Below the pieces are notes generated by a model. The model ran no database searches and was not told the origin of the DNA. It was given only the letters and a program-made list of their open reading frames with translations. Position numbers and translations under genes: made by a program. From the NCBI GenBank assembly GCA_025449725.1, contig JANWIU010000049.1, positions 1-11,932 on the forward strand: a stretch of 11,932 nucleotides of DNA, read 5' to 3'. Positions 1-6,937 of the stretch are shown here, piece by piece. Within the stretch, counting starts at the first letter, position 1; each line of letters starts with the position of its first letter. Source of the stretch: Pseudobdellovibrio sp. GTDB lineage: Bacteria > Bdellovibrionota > Bdellovibrionia > Bdellovibrionales > Bdellovibrionaceae.

Positions 1-297
1 ACCGGCGACCCTTTCAAGCTCGCCGATCCGACGCCGATCCAGATAGCGATGTTCAGCGCCGCGCGGACGCGTCTGCAAATACTAGCCGACCGAACCGGCG
101 GAACTTTAAATGTCATTAACCGCCTCGAAGACCTGGGAAAGATCTACGGCGCCGTGGCAGCCGAATTGCGGACGCTTTACACCGTTGAATATCAATCGAC
201 CAACGACAAGCGCGACGGCAAATGGCGGGCGATAAAGATCGAAGTCAACAATCCCGACCTAATTTCCAAAACGCGCCAGGGCTATTTTGCAAAGTAG
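1..297 (+). CDS. VWFA-related (von Willebrand factor A-like) domain protein, C-terminal part only
   Basis: The frame is open from base 1, so the gene begins left of the window; 98 residues are visible before a TAG stop. The segment has the end of the VWFA-related fold seen in the acidobacterial family (TIGR03436-like): a LQxLADRTGG motif, then an acidic stretch, IYxxVAAELRTLYTVEYQS, a basic DGKWRAIKIEV strand and a closing TRQGYFAK. These proteins are usually exported and are thought to bind metal ions or protein partners, but the MIDAS part of the domain would lie outside the window, so activity cannot be judged. An internal ATG at 49 is not the real start, because the frame continues upstream with family-like sequence. 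The gene is GC-rich (about 53-62% on two counted lines), unlike the island that follows. It gives the main clue that the host is an acidobacterium. Confidence 0.82.
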   Translation, partial: TGDPFKLADPTPIQIAMFSAARTRLQILADRTGGTLNVINRLEDLGKIYGAVAAELRTLYTVEYQSTNDKRDGKWRAIKIEVNNPDLISKTRQGYFAK

Positions 298-312
298 TTT
301 TTGTGATTAAAC

Positions 313-341
313 TTGACACGCGCGTGCCGTGTTTGTAGTCT
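313..341 (+). promoter_or_regulatory. Sigma70-type promoter of tRNA-Arg
   Basis: A perfect -35 box TTGACA (313-318) is followed by a 17-base spacer and a -10 box TAGTCT (336-341, three of six consensus positions). Transcription would start about 10 bases before the mature tRNA 5' end at 358, which suits a stable RNA gene. The spacer is GC-rich (cgcgcg). Confidence 0.6.
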
Positions 342-357
342 TAAAACTTGCTTTTGC

Positions 358-434
358 GCACCCGTAGCTCAGCTGGATAGAGTGCTTGACTACGAATCAA
401 GAGGTCGCATGTTCGAATCATGCCGGGTGTACCA
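358..434 (+). tRNA. tRNA-Arg, anticodon ACG, CCA encoded
   Basis: The gene forms a full cloverleaf: acceptor stem gcacccg (358-364) with cgggtgt (424-430, a G-U pair at the top), a D arm with agctcagctggatagagt, an anticodon stem cttga (385-389) with tcaag (397-401), an anticodon loop with ACG at 392-394, and a T arm gcatg/catgc around ttcgaat. The discriminator A431 is followed by an encoded CCA (432-434). It is close to the well known bacterial tRNA-Arg(ACG), in which A34 is normally edited to inosine so that CGU, CGC and CGA are read. The 3' half from base 385 is duplicated at 9424-9470, which marks this gene as the integration site of the island. Confidence 0.97.
385..431 (+). repeat. attL-like copy of the 47-bp direct repeat (tRNA 3' half)
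   Basis: These 47 bases, from the first base of the anticodon stem to the discriminator base, recur without mismatch at 9424-9470. The bases before the repeats differ (g at 384, t at 9423). After the repeats, this copy has ccattaaa before the similarity resumes at ttcaata and runs on through the terminator. A long identical tRNA 3' segment bordering both ends of an AT-rich gene block is the classic mark of site-specific integration at a tRNA gene. The copy here keeps the tRNA functional. Confidence 0.88.
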
Positions 435-450
435 TTAAATTCAATAATTT

Positions 451-476
451 AGGGCAACAATAACAGTTGCCCTTTT
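451..476 (+). terminator. Rho-independent terminator of tRNA-Arg
   Basis: An 8-bp perfect stem, agggcaac (451-458) with gttgccct (466-473), closes a 7-base loop and runs into tttt. It lies 17 bases after the tRNA CCA. The same stem recurs at 9482-9504 with a different loop, so the terminator was duplicated along with the tRNA 3' half. The operon read from the other strand ends just beyond it at 520, but on that strand the hairpin is followed by aaatt and is a poor terminator. Confidence 0.8.
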
Positions 477-478
477 CT

Positions 479-499
479 ATTCCCACCGACATTCCCACC
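479..499. repeat. Tandem 9-bp repeat attcccacc, possible integrase arm sites
   Basis: The word attcccacc occurs at 479-487 and again at 491-499, a spacing of 12 bases, inside the short non-coding stretch between the tRNA terminator and the end of the desaturase gene. Short direct repeats about 50-70 bp from a tRNA crossover site are what arm-type binding sites of tyrosine integrases look like, so this may be a relic of attP. That role is inference; two copies could also be chance. A weak inverted relative (gatgggaaat) lies at 9395-9404 near the other end. Confidence 0.35.
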
Positions 500-519
500 T
501 GTGATAAATCAGCATCACT

Positions 520-1446
520 TCAGAATATTTTTCCCGTCTGTTTTGAGGTTTTGAAAATGTAATCCACCCCTTTCATAGATTTGGCTTTGATCAGCCATTC
601 TGAAAATTTCGGTTTCTTGGGGATGTCCAGGTCAATTTTATCGAGGCAATAAGCGGGTAATCCGGGATAGGCATGGTGGACTTCGTGTAAATTGAAATTG
701 AATAAAAAGTAACGGGCGATAAATGTTGCGGTATGAAAACTCCGGGTGTATTTTACCTGTTCCATATACGAAATGGGTTTTACGTCCTTTCCTACGGAAA
801 CGGGTATTTCGACATGAGTGTGTTGAGTCATAATTAAAAGTTCTTTCCACACCAAACTCAAAACAAAAGCCGGTAAAATGTATTGAAGGATAACGGTCGA
901 AAAGAGATAAAAAATCACAACATAAAACAAAAAGTAAAGCGACACGTTTATCACTGCCGGAGTTAAAACATTTGAGGGGACAAAACGTTTTATCTTAAAT
1001 AGATTCCAATAATTAGTAAGTTTATAAGTTAAATAAAAAAGAGGAATAAAGAGCCACCAGCAAAAGTTGACGATGAATCGGGTAATTTTTGAATTGACCG
1101 GTTTCGCCGTTTTTTCGGTGGTCGGGTCAAGGTCGCGCCAACCGGTCCATTTGTGGTGAAGATTATGAATTTGTTGCCAGTTATAAAAGGGAATCGCGGT
1201 TAATAAACCGAAAATGTGTCCGAAAAATTTGTTTATTATTCTATTTTCAAAATAACTTAAATGTCCGCATTCATGTAACAGAATAAAGGTTTGGGCAAAG
1301 AAAACCGAAAGTAACAGAGTTCCCAGCCAATACCAAATGAGACTGTTCAGCATAAACAGATATATGGATAAACCCGCTAAGATCAAAGGACTGGCTAAAA
1401 GAGCAAAGGCTTTTAGATTGTTTCGTTTGAGATCAGGATTCATCAT
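520..1446 (-). CDS. Membrane fatty-acid desaturase / hydroxylase family protein
   Basis: This 308-residue integral membrane protein carries the three histidine boxes of the FA_desaturase family (PF00487): HECGH at 58-62, HNLHH at 94-98 and HEVHH at 254-258, with the additional QHTH near residue 208 typical of this group. These residues hold a di-iron centre that uses O2 and an electron donor to desaturate or hydroxylate a lipid chain or an isoprenoid. Hydrophobic segments lie at about 11-55, 70-88, 122-145 and 165-205, matching the family's topology. It is the last gene of the operon; its ATG shares an ATGA with the stop of the acyltransferase gene (4-bp overlap). A GGAG sits 10 bases before the first of two adjacent ATGs, which favours 1446. 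The substrate is unknown; the context suggests the lipid made by this operon, or carotenoid-like chains. Family confidence is high, specificity low. Confidence 0.88.
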   Translation of the reverse strand: MMNPDLKRNNLKAFALLASPLILAGLSIYLFMLNSLIWYWLGTLLLSVFFAQTFILLHECGHLSYFENRIINKFFGHIFGLLTAIPFYNWQQIHNLHHKWTGWRDLDPTTEKTAKPVNSKITRFIVNFCWWLFIPLFYLTYKLTNYWNLFKIKRFVPSNVLTPAVINVSLYFLFYVVIFYLFSTVILQYILPAFVLSLVWKELLIMTQHTHVEIPVSVGKDVKPISYMEQVKYTRSFHTATFIARYFLFNFNLHEVHHAYPGLPAYCLDKIDLDIPKKPKFSEWLIKAKSMKGVDYIFKTSKQTGKIF

Positions 1447-2189
1447 TTTGCTTTTGCTCCACCGAAGGAATTAAACTTTTCGACATACATATTTCTTATT
1501 TGGTCAATGTGGCTGTCCAGATTTTCCAATTTCCAATCGGTAGTTGGAATAATGTCAAGGAGTTCCATCCGAACAGTGCCTTTTTTGATCGGTCTGAAAT
1601 CGTTAAAGGGATTTGATTCGACCGGGGTGTAAATAAAAATGGCGACGATCGGCATTTCCGACACCAGAGCCATATGATACACCCCGCGGTTAAATTGATT
1701 GATTGTATTAAATTCGCCGCCGGTGCCTTCGGAAGATCCGGCGATGCTCACTTTTTCCTTTTTTATTCGTTCGGCTAATTTAATGAAAAATTTAAGCCGC
1801 CGTTCTTTATTTGGTTTGGTTGGAATATATAAAACCCCGATCGCCAAAGCGACCAAAGTGGCAGGGATGTAACGAAGCGTTTTTTCGCTCAACAGGAACC
1901 GCGTATTTGTCAGACGGAGGCACATCAGTATAAAAGTATCAAGATGTGAGTTGTGATTGAAAGTATAAAAATGGGGACGATCCGGTTCTTCCAGCTTCAC
2001 TTCATTTTCCAAGGTTATTCCGAGAGTACAGAGAATGGCTTTTGAAAACGCGGGGACCAGATGCTTCCGATTAAAATCCGTCAAGAGACCGAACGAAATA
2101 ATTCGCAACGAAAGGGCAATAATCCCCATCGTTGTCAGCAGCAATAAGCCGACAGAAAAATGATAGATATATTTTATTTTTTTCCACAT
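1443..2189 (-). CDS. PlsC-type 1-acyl-sn-glycerol-3-phosphate acyltransferase family protein
   Basis: This 248-residue protein has an N-terminal hydrophobic helix (about 10-35) and the acyltransferase blocks: NHNSHLD at 78-84, giving the catalytic H79-x4-D84; SSEGTGG at 152-158, equivalent to the FPEGTRS phosphate-binding block with E154, G155 and T156; and MPIVAIF at 179-185. Such enzymes move an acyl group from acyl-ACP or acyl-CoA to the free hydroxyl of a lysolipid at the cytoplasmic membrane face. The EGT-G-G in place of EGTRS is a deviation that could shift acceptor preference away from glycerol-3-phosphate. The gene starts inside the end of the methyltransferase gene (16-bp overlap) and ends in an ATGA overlap with the desaturase, so translation is probably coupled. 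No Shine-Dalgarno is visible. It may acylate an operon-specific lipid core; this is inference. Confidence 0.85.
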   Translation of the reverse strand: MWKKIKYIYHFSVGLLLLTTMGIIALSLRIISFGLLTDFNRKHLVPAFSKAILCTLGITLENEVKLEEPDRPHFYTFNHNSHLDTFILMCLRLTNTRFLLSEKTLRYIPATLVALAIGVLYIPTKPNKERRLKFFIKLAERIKKEKVSIAGSSEGTGGEFNTINQFNRGVYHMALVSEMPIVAIFIYTPVESNPFNDFRPIKKGTVRMELLDIIPTTDWKLENLDSHIDQIRNMYVEKFNSFGGAKAK

Positions 2190-3148
2190 ACAACCGTCTG
2201 CATCGAGAGGTTGAGATAATTCTTAAAAAGAAGAATCGGGAACAACAGAAATTGTCCCAAAAAATACGGGACAATAATTCGGTCAAGATTCAATCCCTTA
2301 CCTATAAACTTAAAATAAGTCCCGGTGAAAATGTAAAAGTAGGGCGGAAAAGCCCCAAAGGGTAAATAGGCTTCGATTTCAAATCCATTCTTTTCCAGAA
2401 TTTCAACCAAGGTTTTTTTGGAATACAGTGCTGTGTGTTGCGGTGCCTGGACTCCCGGCCATTTATTCTTGAATAATCTAAAAGTTACGGAATCCAGACG
2501 AGGCACTTCGATAATTAGTTTGCCGTCTTCGGTTAAAACTTTCCTGGCCACGTCCAGGCTTTTCACCGGATCGTAATCGTGCTCAAAAAAATGCCACATA
2601 GTGATGAGATCCATTGATTCTGGCGGAATATTTTGGTCGTAAAAAACGCCTTGGTGAAAGTCAATTTTATCAAAACCGGGATAATCCAGGTCTTCTTTAA
2701 AATCAACGCCGGAAATTTTACATTGATACTTCTGGTTCATATACACGAGAAAGGTCCCGACCGCACAGCCAACATCCAGTAATCGGGTATTTTCGTTTAC
2801 CGGAAAATATTTTTGCACCATTTTCTCTTTATCGCGGTCGAACTTGTTCATCGCCCATTCGTACAAAGGGGTTAAGAATCCCCAATCTTTTTTCTTTCGA
2901 TGAGCCAGATATTCGCTGTCATAATATTCTTTGATAGAGCCGATGTTTAAGCGGGGATTTTGATAAACCAAACTACAGTTAGTACATTTGACATAAAGAA
3001 ACTTACCGTCCTTTCCGGTCAAATCCTCTTCCCCGATCAGAAATTCAGTGCATTCGTTTTGTCCGCAAAGATAACAATTGACCGTCTCATATTGAAAATG
3101 GGGGGGATTTTTTAATTCCTGAACTCTATCCGAAGGACTAAACGTCAT
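2174..3148 (-). CDS. Zinc-ribbon class I SAM-dependent methyltransferase
   Basis: This 324-residue protein begins with a four-cysteine zinc ribbon (C25-x2-C28 and C55-x2-C58). A Methyltransf_23-type Rossmann domain follows: motif I LDVGCAVGTF at 124-133, the ribose-binding acidic residue D149 in SGVDF, and a WHFFEHDYDP motif at 185-194 equivalent to the HVLEHV region. The PGVQAPQHTALYS stretch (231-243) is typical of zinc-ribbon methyltransferases found in sugar and lipid clusters. The C-terminal 60 residues are unusually hydrophobic (about 266-310), which suggests membrane association and a lipid or prenylated substrate. The start ATG overlaps the UbiA stop as ATGA (4 bp), and no Shine-Dalgarno is seen. 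It probably C- or O-methylates an intermediate of this operon; the acceptor cannot be read from sequence. Confidence 0.85.
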   Translation of the reverse strand: MTFSPSDRVQELKNPPHFQYETVNCYLCGQNECTEFLIGEEDLTGKDGKFLYVKCTNCSLVYQNPRLNIGSIKEYYDSEYLAHRKKKDWGFLTPLYEWAMNKFDRDKEKMVQKYFPVNENTRLLDVGCAVGTFLVYMNQKYQCKISGVDFKEDLDYPGFDKIDFHQGVFYDQNIPPESMDLITMWHFFEHDYDPVKSLDVARKVLTEDGKLIIEVPRLDSVTFRLFKNKWPGVQAPQHTALYSKKTLVEILEKNGFEIEAYLPFGAFPPYFYIFTGTYFKFIGKGLNLDRIIVPYFLGQFLLFPILLFKNYLNLSMQTVVCGKK

Positions 3149-3915
3149 AATTGATCAATAAGTATTCTAAAAACTAAAAAACACAGTAGATATAGATAGG
3201 GATAGCCCTTCATATTAAAGAAATTCCAAACTAAAGACAACGACAATAAAAGAAAAAAAGTAAGGATACTCAGTCCATTTACCTTCCCCGCCAGAATCAG
3301 AATAAAAGAAAATACCTGCCAAAAACAGGAATATTTGATCGGGATTGGAAATGTCTTGTCTTCCATGCTTTCAAAAGCAACAAAAGCCAAAAATAATGAT
3401 AGTGCCGGTAGGACAATATGTTCCCCGATGGTTAGGGCTGAAAAATCAGAAAATTGGAGCAGAAAACAAACAAAGGGATATTTTAATAACGGAAGCAATC
3501 CGGCGCCGGTTTTGTTAGTGATGAACAATAAATAAAGCAGGTGATTGACTGTAATAAAACAGAAAAAAAACAAAGCCAGGTAGTTAGAAACATAAAATGC
3601 AATACCCAATAAAAGACAGAAAAAACAAATTAAATAATAAAAAAGTGTTTTTCTTTCCGCCGGAGCAGTATAGCTCCGATCGGGTTTGCCCTGATCATTA
3701 TCCGCTTGCATCAGATCATCGTATAAACGAAAAACTAATAGAAAAACCATCAGTAAAACAAAGGATATAAAAGAACCGGTCTTAAATTCAGAAGCGGGAC
3801 GGCTAAATAAGAAAATAAAGATAGCGAGAATTATCAACCACAGAGGTTGAATTCGTTGCCGGAGGTAGGTGGTCAATGCGTTACTCACAAATCGTAATTT
3901 CGCCGGAATTGGCAT
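3145..3915 (-). CDS. Divergent UbiA-type prenyltransferase family membrane protein
   Basis: This 256-residue, almost wholly hydrophobic protein has about eight predicted membrane segments. After the second helix lies FRLYDDLMQADNDQGKPDR (62-80), which matches the first UbiA aspartate motif (NDxxDxxxD) in position, but with D66-D67, Q70 at the third position and D74 at the fourth. The place of the second motif (DxxxD) is taken by FESMED at 181-186. UbiA enzymes use these acidic residues with Mg2+ to bind a prenyl diphosphate and transfer it to an acceptor in the membrane; DGGGP synthase of archaeal lipid synthesis belongs to this family. At 256 residues it is shorter than typical UbiA (about 290). 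The gene starts 35 bp inside the dikinase gene and ends in an ATGA overlap with the methyltransferase. An HMGR and a CarS-like enzyme in the same operon support an isoprenoid role. The altered motifs leave room for changed or lost activity. Confidence 0.66.
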   Translation of the reverse strand: MPIPAKLRFVSNALTTYLRQRIQPLWLIILAIFIFLFSRPASEFKTGSFISFVLLMVFLLVFRLYDDLMQADNDQGKPDRSYTAPAERKTLFYYLICFFCLLLGIAFYVSNYLALFFFCFITVNHLLYLLFITNKTGAGLLPLLKYPFVCFLLQFSDFSALTIGEHIVLPALSLFLAFVAFESMEDKTFPIPIKYSCFWQVFSFILILAGKVNGLSILTFFLLLSLSLVWNFFNMKGYPYLYLLCFLVFRILIDQL

Positions 3916-6325
3916 TTAAGATTATTCGGTCACCATCTTTGATCAGGGTTGTCGCCGAATCAACACCCACAATCGCGGGTAACCCAAATTCTCTGGAAAC
4001 AATTGCCCCGTGCGAAAGCATGCCTCCTCTTTCCACGATCAATCCACTGATTAAAGGGAACACGACCACCCAGCCCGGATCCGTCTGCCTGGTCACTAAA
4101 ATATCTCCTTTTTCCAATTTCCCGGCTTCTAAAACGGTGGATAATACTTTTGCCCTGCCCTCAATTATGCCGCCGCAAGCGCACATCCCTTTGAGCGAAC
4201 CTTCTGTTTCGGGACTCTTGCCTTTTTGTATTACTTCAGCCGGAGCGCTGTTTATTCCCCGACTCGTATAAAAATCATCGGGGTAAATCAGTTCAGAAGT
4301 TCGTAAAAATTCGGATCGTCTTTCCTCGATGATTTGAGGCGCGATCTTAAACAACATTGATGAAGCACTAAGATGTTCGGAAATCTCCGGATAGGTCAAA
4401 AACAAAATATCACCTTCGTTTTTCAGCAATCCTTTTTTGATAAATTCTTTTTCAATTTTTTGCAGCACTTGCTTGAATCTAAAATACAGAAGGGACTGTT
4501 TGAGTCTAACTCTCTCTCGGGACGCAATGCCGTGACAGGCTCTTTTGACCAAAAAATTCAGGAATCCGATCTGCAGCCATGCCTTTGGTAAAAACCAAAC
4601 TTCCCGGTCAAGAATTTTTTTTCTAAAGTCTTTTTTGGCAACTGTCGCTTCCAGAAATTTTTCTTGAATGATTTTCTCAGGGTTCTGGTTCGGCAATTTT
4701 TCATATTGTTGTAAAAGAGCAATAAAACTATCAGGTTTTTCGATGTAATTTTCTGAGGTTAACATAAGCTCTCCGGAACAACGAAAACCCCAGTTTTCTA
4801 AATAGGAATGGATAGCCGTTAAGATCTCTTCAGAGGAATCATTGTTTTGGAGCCAGGTGAGAAATTCCTGAGCCCCTAAACGGTTAAAACTCTCGTAGGT
4901 TTCCGGGTCATTTCTGATTTTCCCGATCAGATCATACATTTCAATAATGGGTCCGCTGCTAATTAGTCCGGGGATGGACTGGATAAGTTTGTTCTGAATG
5001 CCGGGAGCCTCATTGCCATAATACTTGGAACAGAATTTACCTAATAATCCATGATAAGTCATCGCAAAAAAGTCGGACAGCGAAGCCCGATACCAGCTGT
5101 GCATCCGAGTTTCGATAAAACTATGAAAACATAACCGAAGGTCCTCCATGACCACTGCTTTTTTTAATTGCCGGCTATAATCATCTGCTATTTTTTCGAA
5201 TTCGCTGACGTTTTTCTCCAAATTCAGGTTCAAACTAATAAATTCTTTAATAAAAGAAAGCTTTGTCCTGAACCCAAACTCCTTTTGAGTGCCTTTGTTT
5301 TCTGCCGAATACCCGACAAAGTTATCAAATGATTTGATCAATAAATCGGAGAATGGCGATGCCGATAAAATTTCGTGGATACTGCTCATGTTGTAATACA
5401 TTTTGCAGCCAAAGACCCCGATAACATTGGCATATGACGGTTCCAGTCTTCTGATTTCTTCAGCCGGAATTCGAAAGAGTCTGGATAAATTTTTAAAATA
5501 ATGATAGTAGGCTTCACGTGCAACGGAATATAAAAGCGGCGAAATAGGATCGGGATAATTTTCATTGACATTGGTATTTGACCAGTAAACTTCCATTTCC
5601 TTTATTTGAGAAGTAATCGGTCGAGCTTGAACCACATAAAAAACGCCGTCTTTGAGAGCCCATTCAATATCGGTCGGCGAGCCGTAGAATTGTTCAATTT
5701 GTTGGGCGATGGCTAACCCCGTTTTTAGCCCCGGCAAGAAGTGCTTATCCGTGGGTGGTTTTTTGCTGGAATAATGAAAACTTTTCGGTGTCATCTCGCC
5801 TGACACCAGTTTTTCCCCGTGTCCTTCGACATATTCAACCAACAGTTGTCCGGCTTGCAAATGAGAACGGGTAAAGATAACTCCGGCAAAATCCGGTTCA
5901 ATCAATTGCTGAATAACCACTCCCATCCCATTGAGTTTCTTCCCGCTGTGTTTTTCATAGACCCGCACATTTTCGTTCTGATAGGAGTCCCAGCATTTTT
6001 TGAGATGTGCGATAATGTCAGATTCTTCGCCCGATGAAATAAAGGAATCCAATTGTCCGGCAAATGAGTTTTCATCCGAATCCTCACCGATAGCCGAACT
6101 TCTCACCATATATTTTGCGGCTCCGACCCGCTTTAATTCGGATCTGATTTCAGTGATCAAATCAGTCATATCGGATTTTGCGATAAAAAAGGAAAAAAAG
6201 GCGTCCGCAGAGATTACAAATCCATCCGGCACCGGAAAGCCTCCTCTTTTCATTTTTGAAAGATGAGCCGCTTTGGCGCCATAGAGATCGACATCAATTA
6301 AATTATGGAGCGGTGTAATATACAT
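3881..6325 (-). CDS. Rifampicin-phosphotransferase-type dikinase (PEP synthase-like ATP-grasp + phosphohistidine domain)
   Basis: This 814-residue protein has the domain order of rifampicin phosphotransferase. The N-terminal PPDK_N ATP-grasp domain spans about 1-240, with GAKAAHLSKM at 16-25, the RSSAIGEDSDENSFAGQ nucleotide-binding stretch at 75-91, and DIEWA (219-223) followed by QARP (233-236). A central variable region opens with NVNENYPDPISPL (252-264), as in PEP-utilising enzymes. The C-terminal swivelling domain holds the phosphorylatable H772 in GGMLSHGAIVSRE. The PEP/pyruvate TIM barrel of true PEP synthase (about 800-880 residues in total) is absent: residues 270-690 show no barrel motifs and would be the substrate domain. 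The expected chemistry is ATP + acceptor hydroxyl giving AMP, Pi and a phosphorylated product through phosphohistidine. Rifampicin resistance seems unlikely inside a lipid operon; a lipid, prenol or head-group precursor is a better guess. Its ATG shares one base with the CarS-like stop (TGATG). Confidence 0.84.
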   Translation of the reverse strand: MYITPLHNLIDVDLYGAKAAHLSKMKRGGFPVPDGFVISADAFFSFFIAKSDMTDLITEIRSELKRVGAAKYMVRSSAIGEDSDENSFAGQLDSFISSGEESDIIAHLKKCWDSYQNENVRVYEKHSGKKLNGMGVVIQQLIEPDFAGVIFTRSHLQAGQLLVEYVEGHGEKLVSGEMTPKSFHYSSKKPPTDKHFLPGLKTGLAIAQQIEQFYGSPTDIEWALKDGVFYVVQARPITSQIKEMEVYWSNTNVNENYPDPISPLLYSVAREAYYHYFKNLSRLFRIPAEEIRRLEPSYANVIGVFGCKMYYNMSSIHEILSASPFSDLLIKSFDNFVGYSAENKGTQKEFGFRTKLSFIKEFISLNLNLEKNVSEFEKIADDYSRQLKKAVVMEDLRLCFHSFIETRMHSWYRASLSDFFAMTYHGLLGKFCSKYYGNEAPGIQNKLIQSIPGLISSGPIIEMYDLIGKIRNDPETYESFNRLGAQEFLTWLQNNDSSEEILTAIHSYLENWGFRCSGELMLTSENYIEKPDSFIALLQQYEKLPNQNPEKIIQEKFLEATVAKKDFRKKILDREVWFLPKAWLQIGFLNFLVKRACHGIASRERVRLKQSLLYFRFKQVLQKIEKEFIKKGLLKNEGDILFLTYPEISEHLSASSMLFKIAPQIIEERRSEFLRTSELIYPDDFYTSRGINSAPAEVIQKGKSPETEGSLKGMCACGGIIEGRAKVLSTVLEAGKLEKGDILVTRQTDPGWVVVFPLISGLIVERGGMLSHGAIVSREFGLPAIVGVDSATTLIKDGDRIILNANSGEITICE

Positions 6326-6840
6326 CAGAAACTGGATTTAAGTTTTAATTTAAGCAATAAAAAAGCTATCACGCCGTGTGTTAGGCTATTGATCAGAAAT
6401 AACGCCAGGGTCATTTTCAAGGTTATCCCGGTAATTATGAAATATATCAAGGTTACGCCAAAGGCGGACTCTGTTTTATCGAGCAGATAAAACAAATACT
6501 TGTGTTTATGATGATGGCTCCCGGGTTTGATTCCCACCTTACGTTTCAAAAACGAGTTGGGTAATTCGAAGAGTAAATAACTTAATCCCAAGGTACAACC
6601 GAGCAAAAATGGATAAGCCAATGGCAAATCGCAGACTAACGAAATCAACCACAAGCATAAGCCATTGGTTAACGGCACAAAAAACATAGCTCGCCAGGTT
6701 TTGTTTTCGCCAAATCCTTCGAGCCAAATGGGGGTTTCTAAAACCGTCAGGCATTTTTTTTTGACCACTACCATATGAAAAGTACTGGTGATTATCAATG
6801 GCACCAGAACAATCAAAAGATGTGTGAACAGTTCATTCAT
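6325..6840 (-). CDS. CarS-like CDP-archaeol synthase family protein (PF01864)
   Basis: This 171-residue integral membrane protein has about five hydrophobic segments (5-26, 51-70, 75-92, 115-139, 141-164). It shows the signature of the CdsA/CarS cytidylyltransferases: FGENKTWRA at 43-51 (family GxxKTWRG), ELPNSFLKRKVGIKPG at 92-107, and a late D121-x3-S125 in LLDKTES (family DQxDS, one acidic residue shifted to E124). CarS transfers CMP from CTP to a lipid phosphate, releasing PPi and giving a CDP-lipid for head-group attachment; the founding members act on unsaturated archaetidic acid. Bacterial homologues exist whose substrates are mostly unproven. At 171 residues it has the usual length. 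It lies 97 bases after the HMGR-kinase gene, and the start codon has no Shine-Dalgarno. Here it most likely activates the lipid phosphate made by its neighbours. Confidence 0.8.
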   Translation of the reverse strand: MNELFTHLLIVLVPLIITSTFHMVVVKKKCLTVLETPIWLEGFGENKTWRAMFFVPLTNGLCLWLISLVCDLPLAYPFLLGCTLGLSYLLFELPNSFLKRKVGIKPGSHHHKHKYLFYLLDKTESAFGVTLIYFIITGITLKMTLALFLINSLTHGVIAFLLLKLKLKSSF

Positions 6841-6937
6841 TGATTTTGTGTCAAAAATCGCGGTTCCCGGCGGTCAGAAGTCTCTCAATCACAACGAACG
6901 AGAAGTAGGCAAAGAGTTTCCAATTTCTCTCCGTTAT

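Noticed and set aside
3876..4271. 131-codon frame on the plus strand
   Set aside because: It lies opposite the phosphohistidine domain of the dikinase, whose conserved residues are in the minus frame; its product resembles no protein I know.
6841..6937. Separate promoter or regulatory RNA between the HMGR-kinase and CarS-like genes
   Set aside because: A TTGACA lies just before the CarS-like start, but there is no -10 box at a usable distance and no convincing hairpin; the gap is best read as an ordinary intra-operon spacer.
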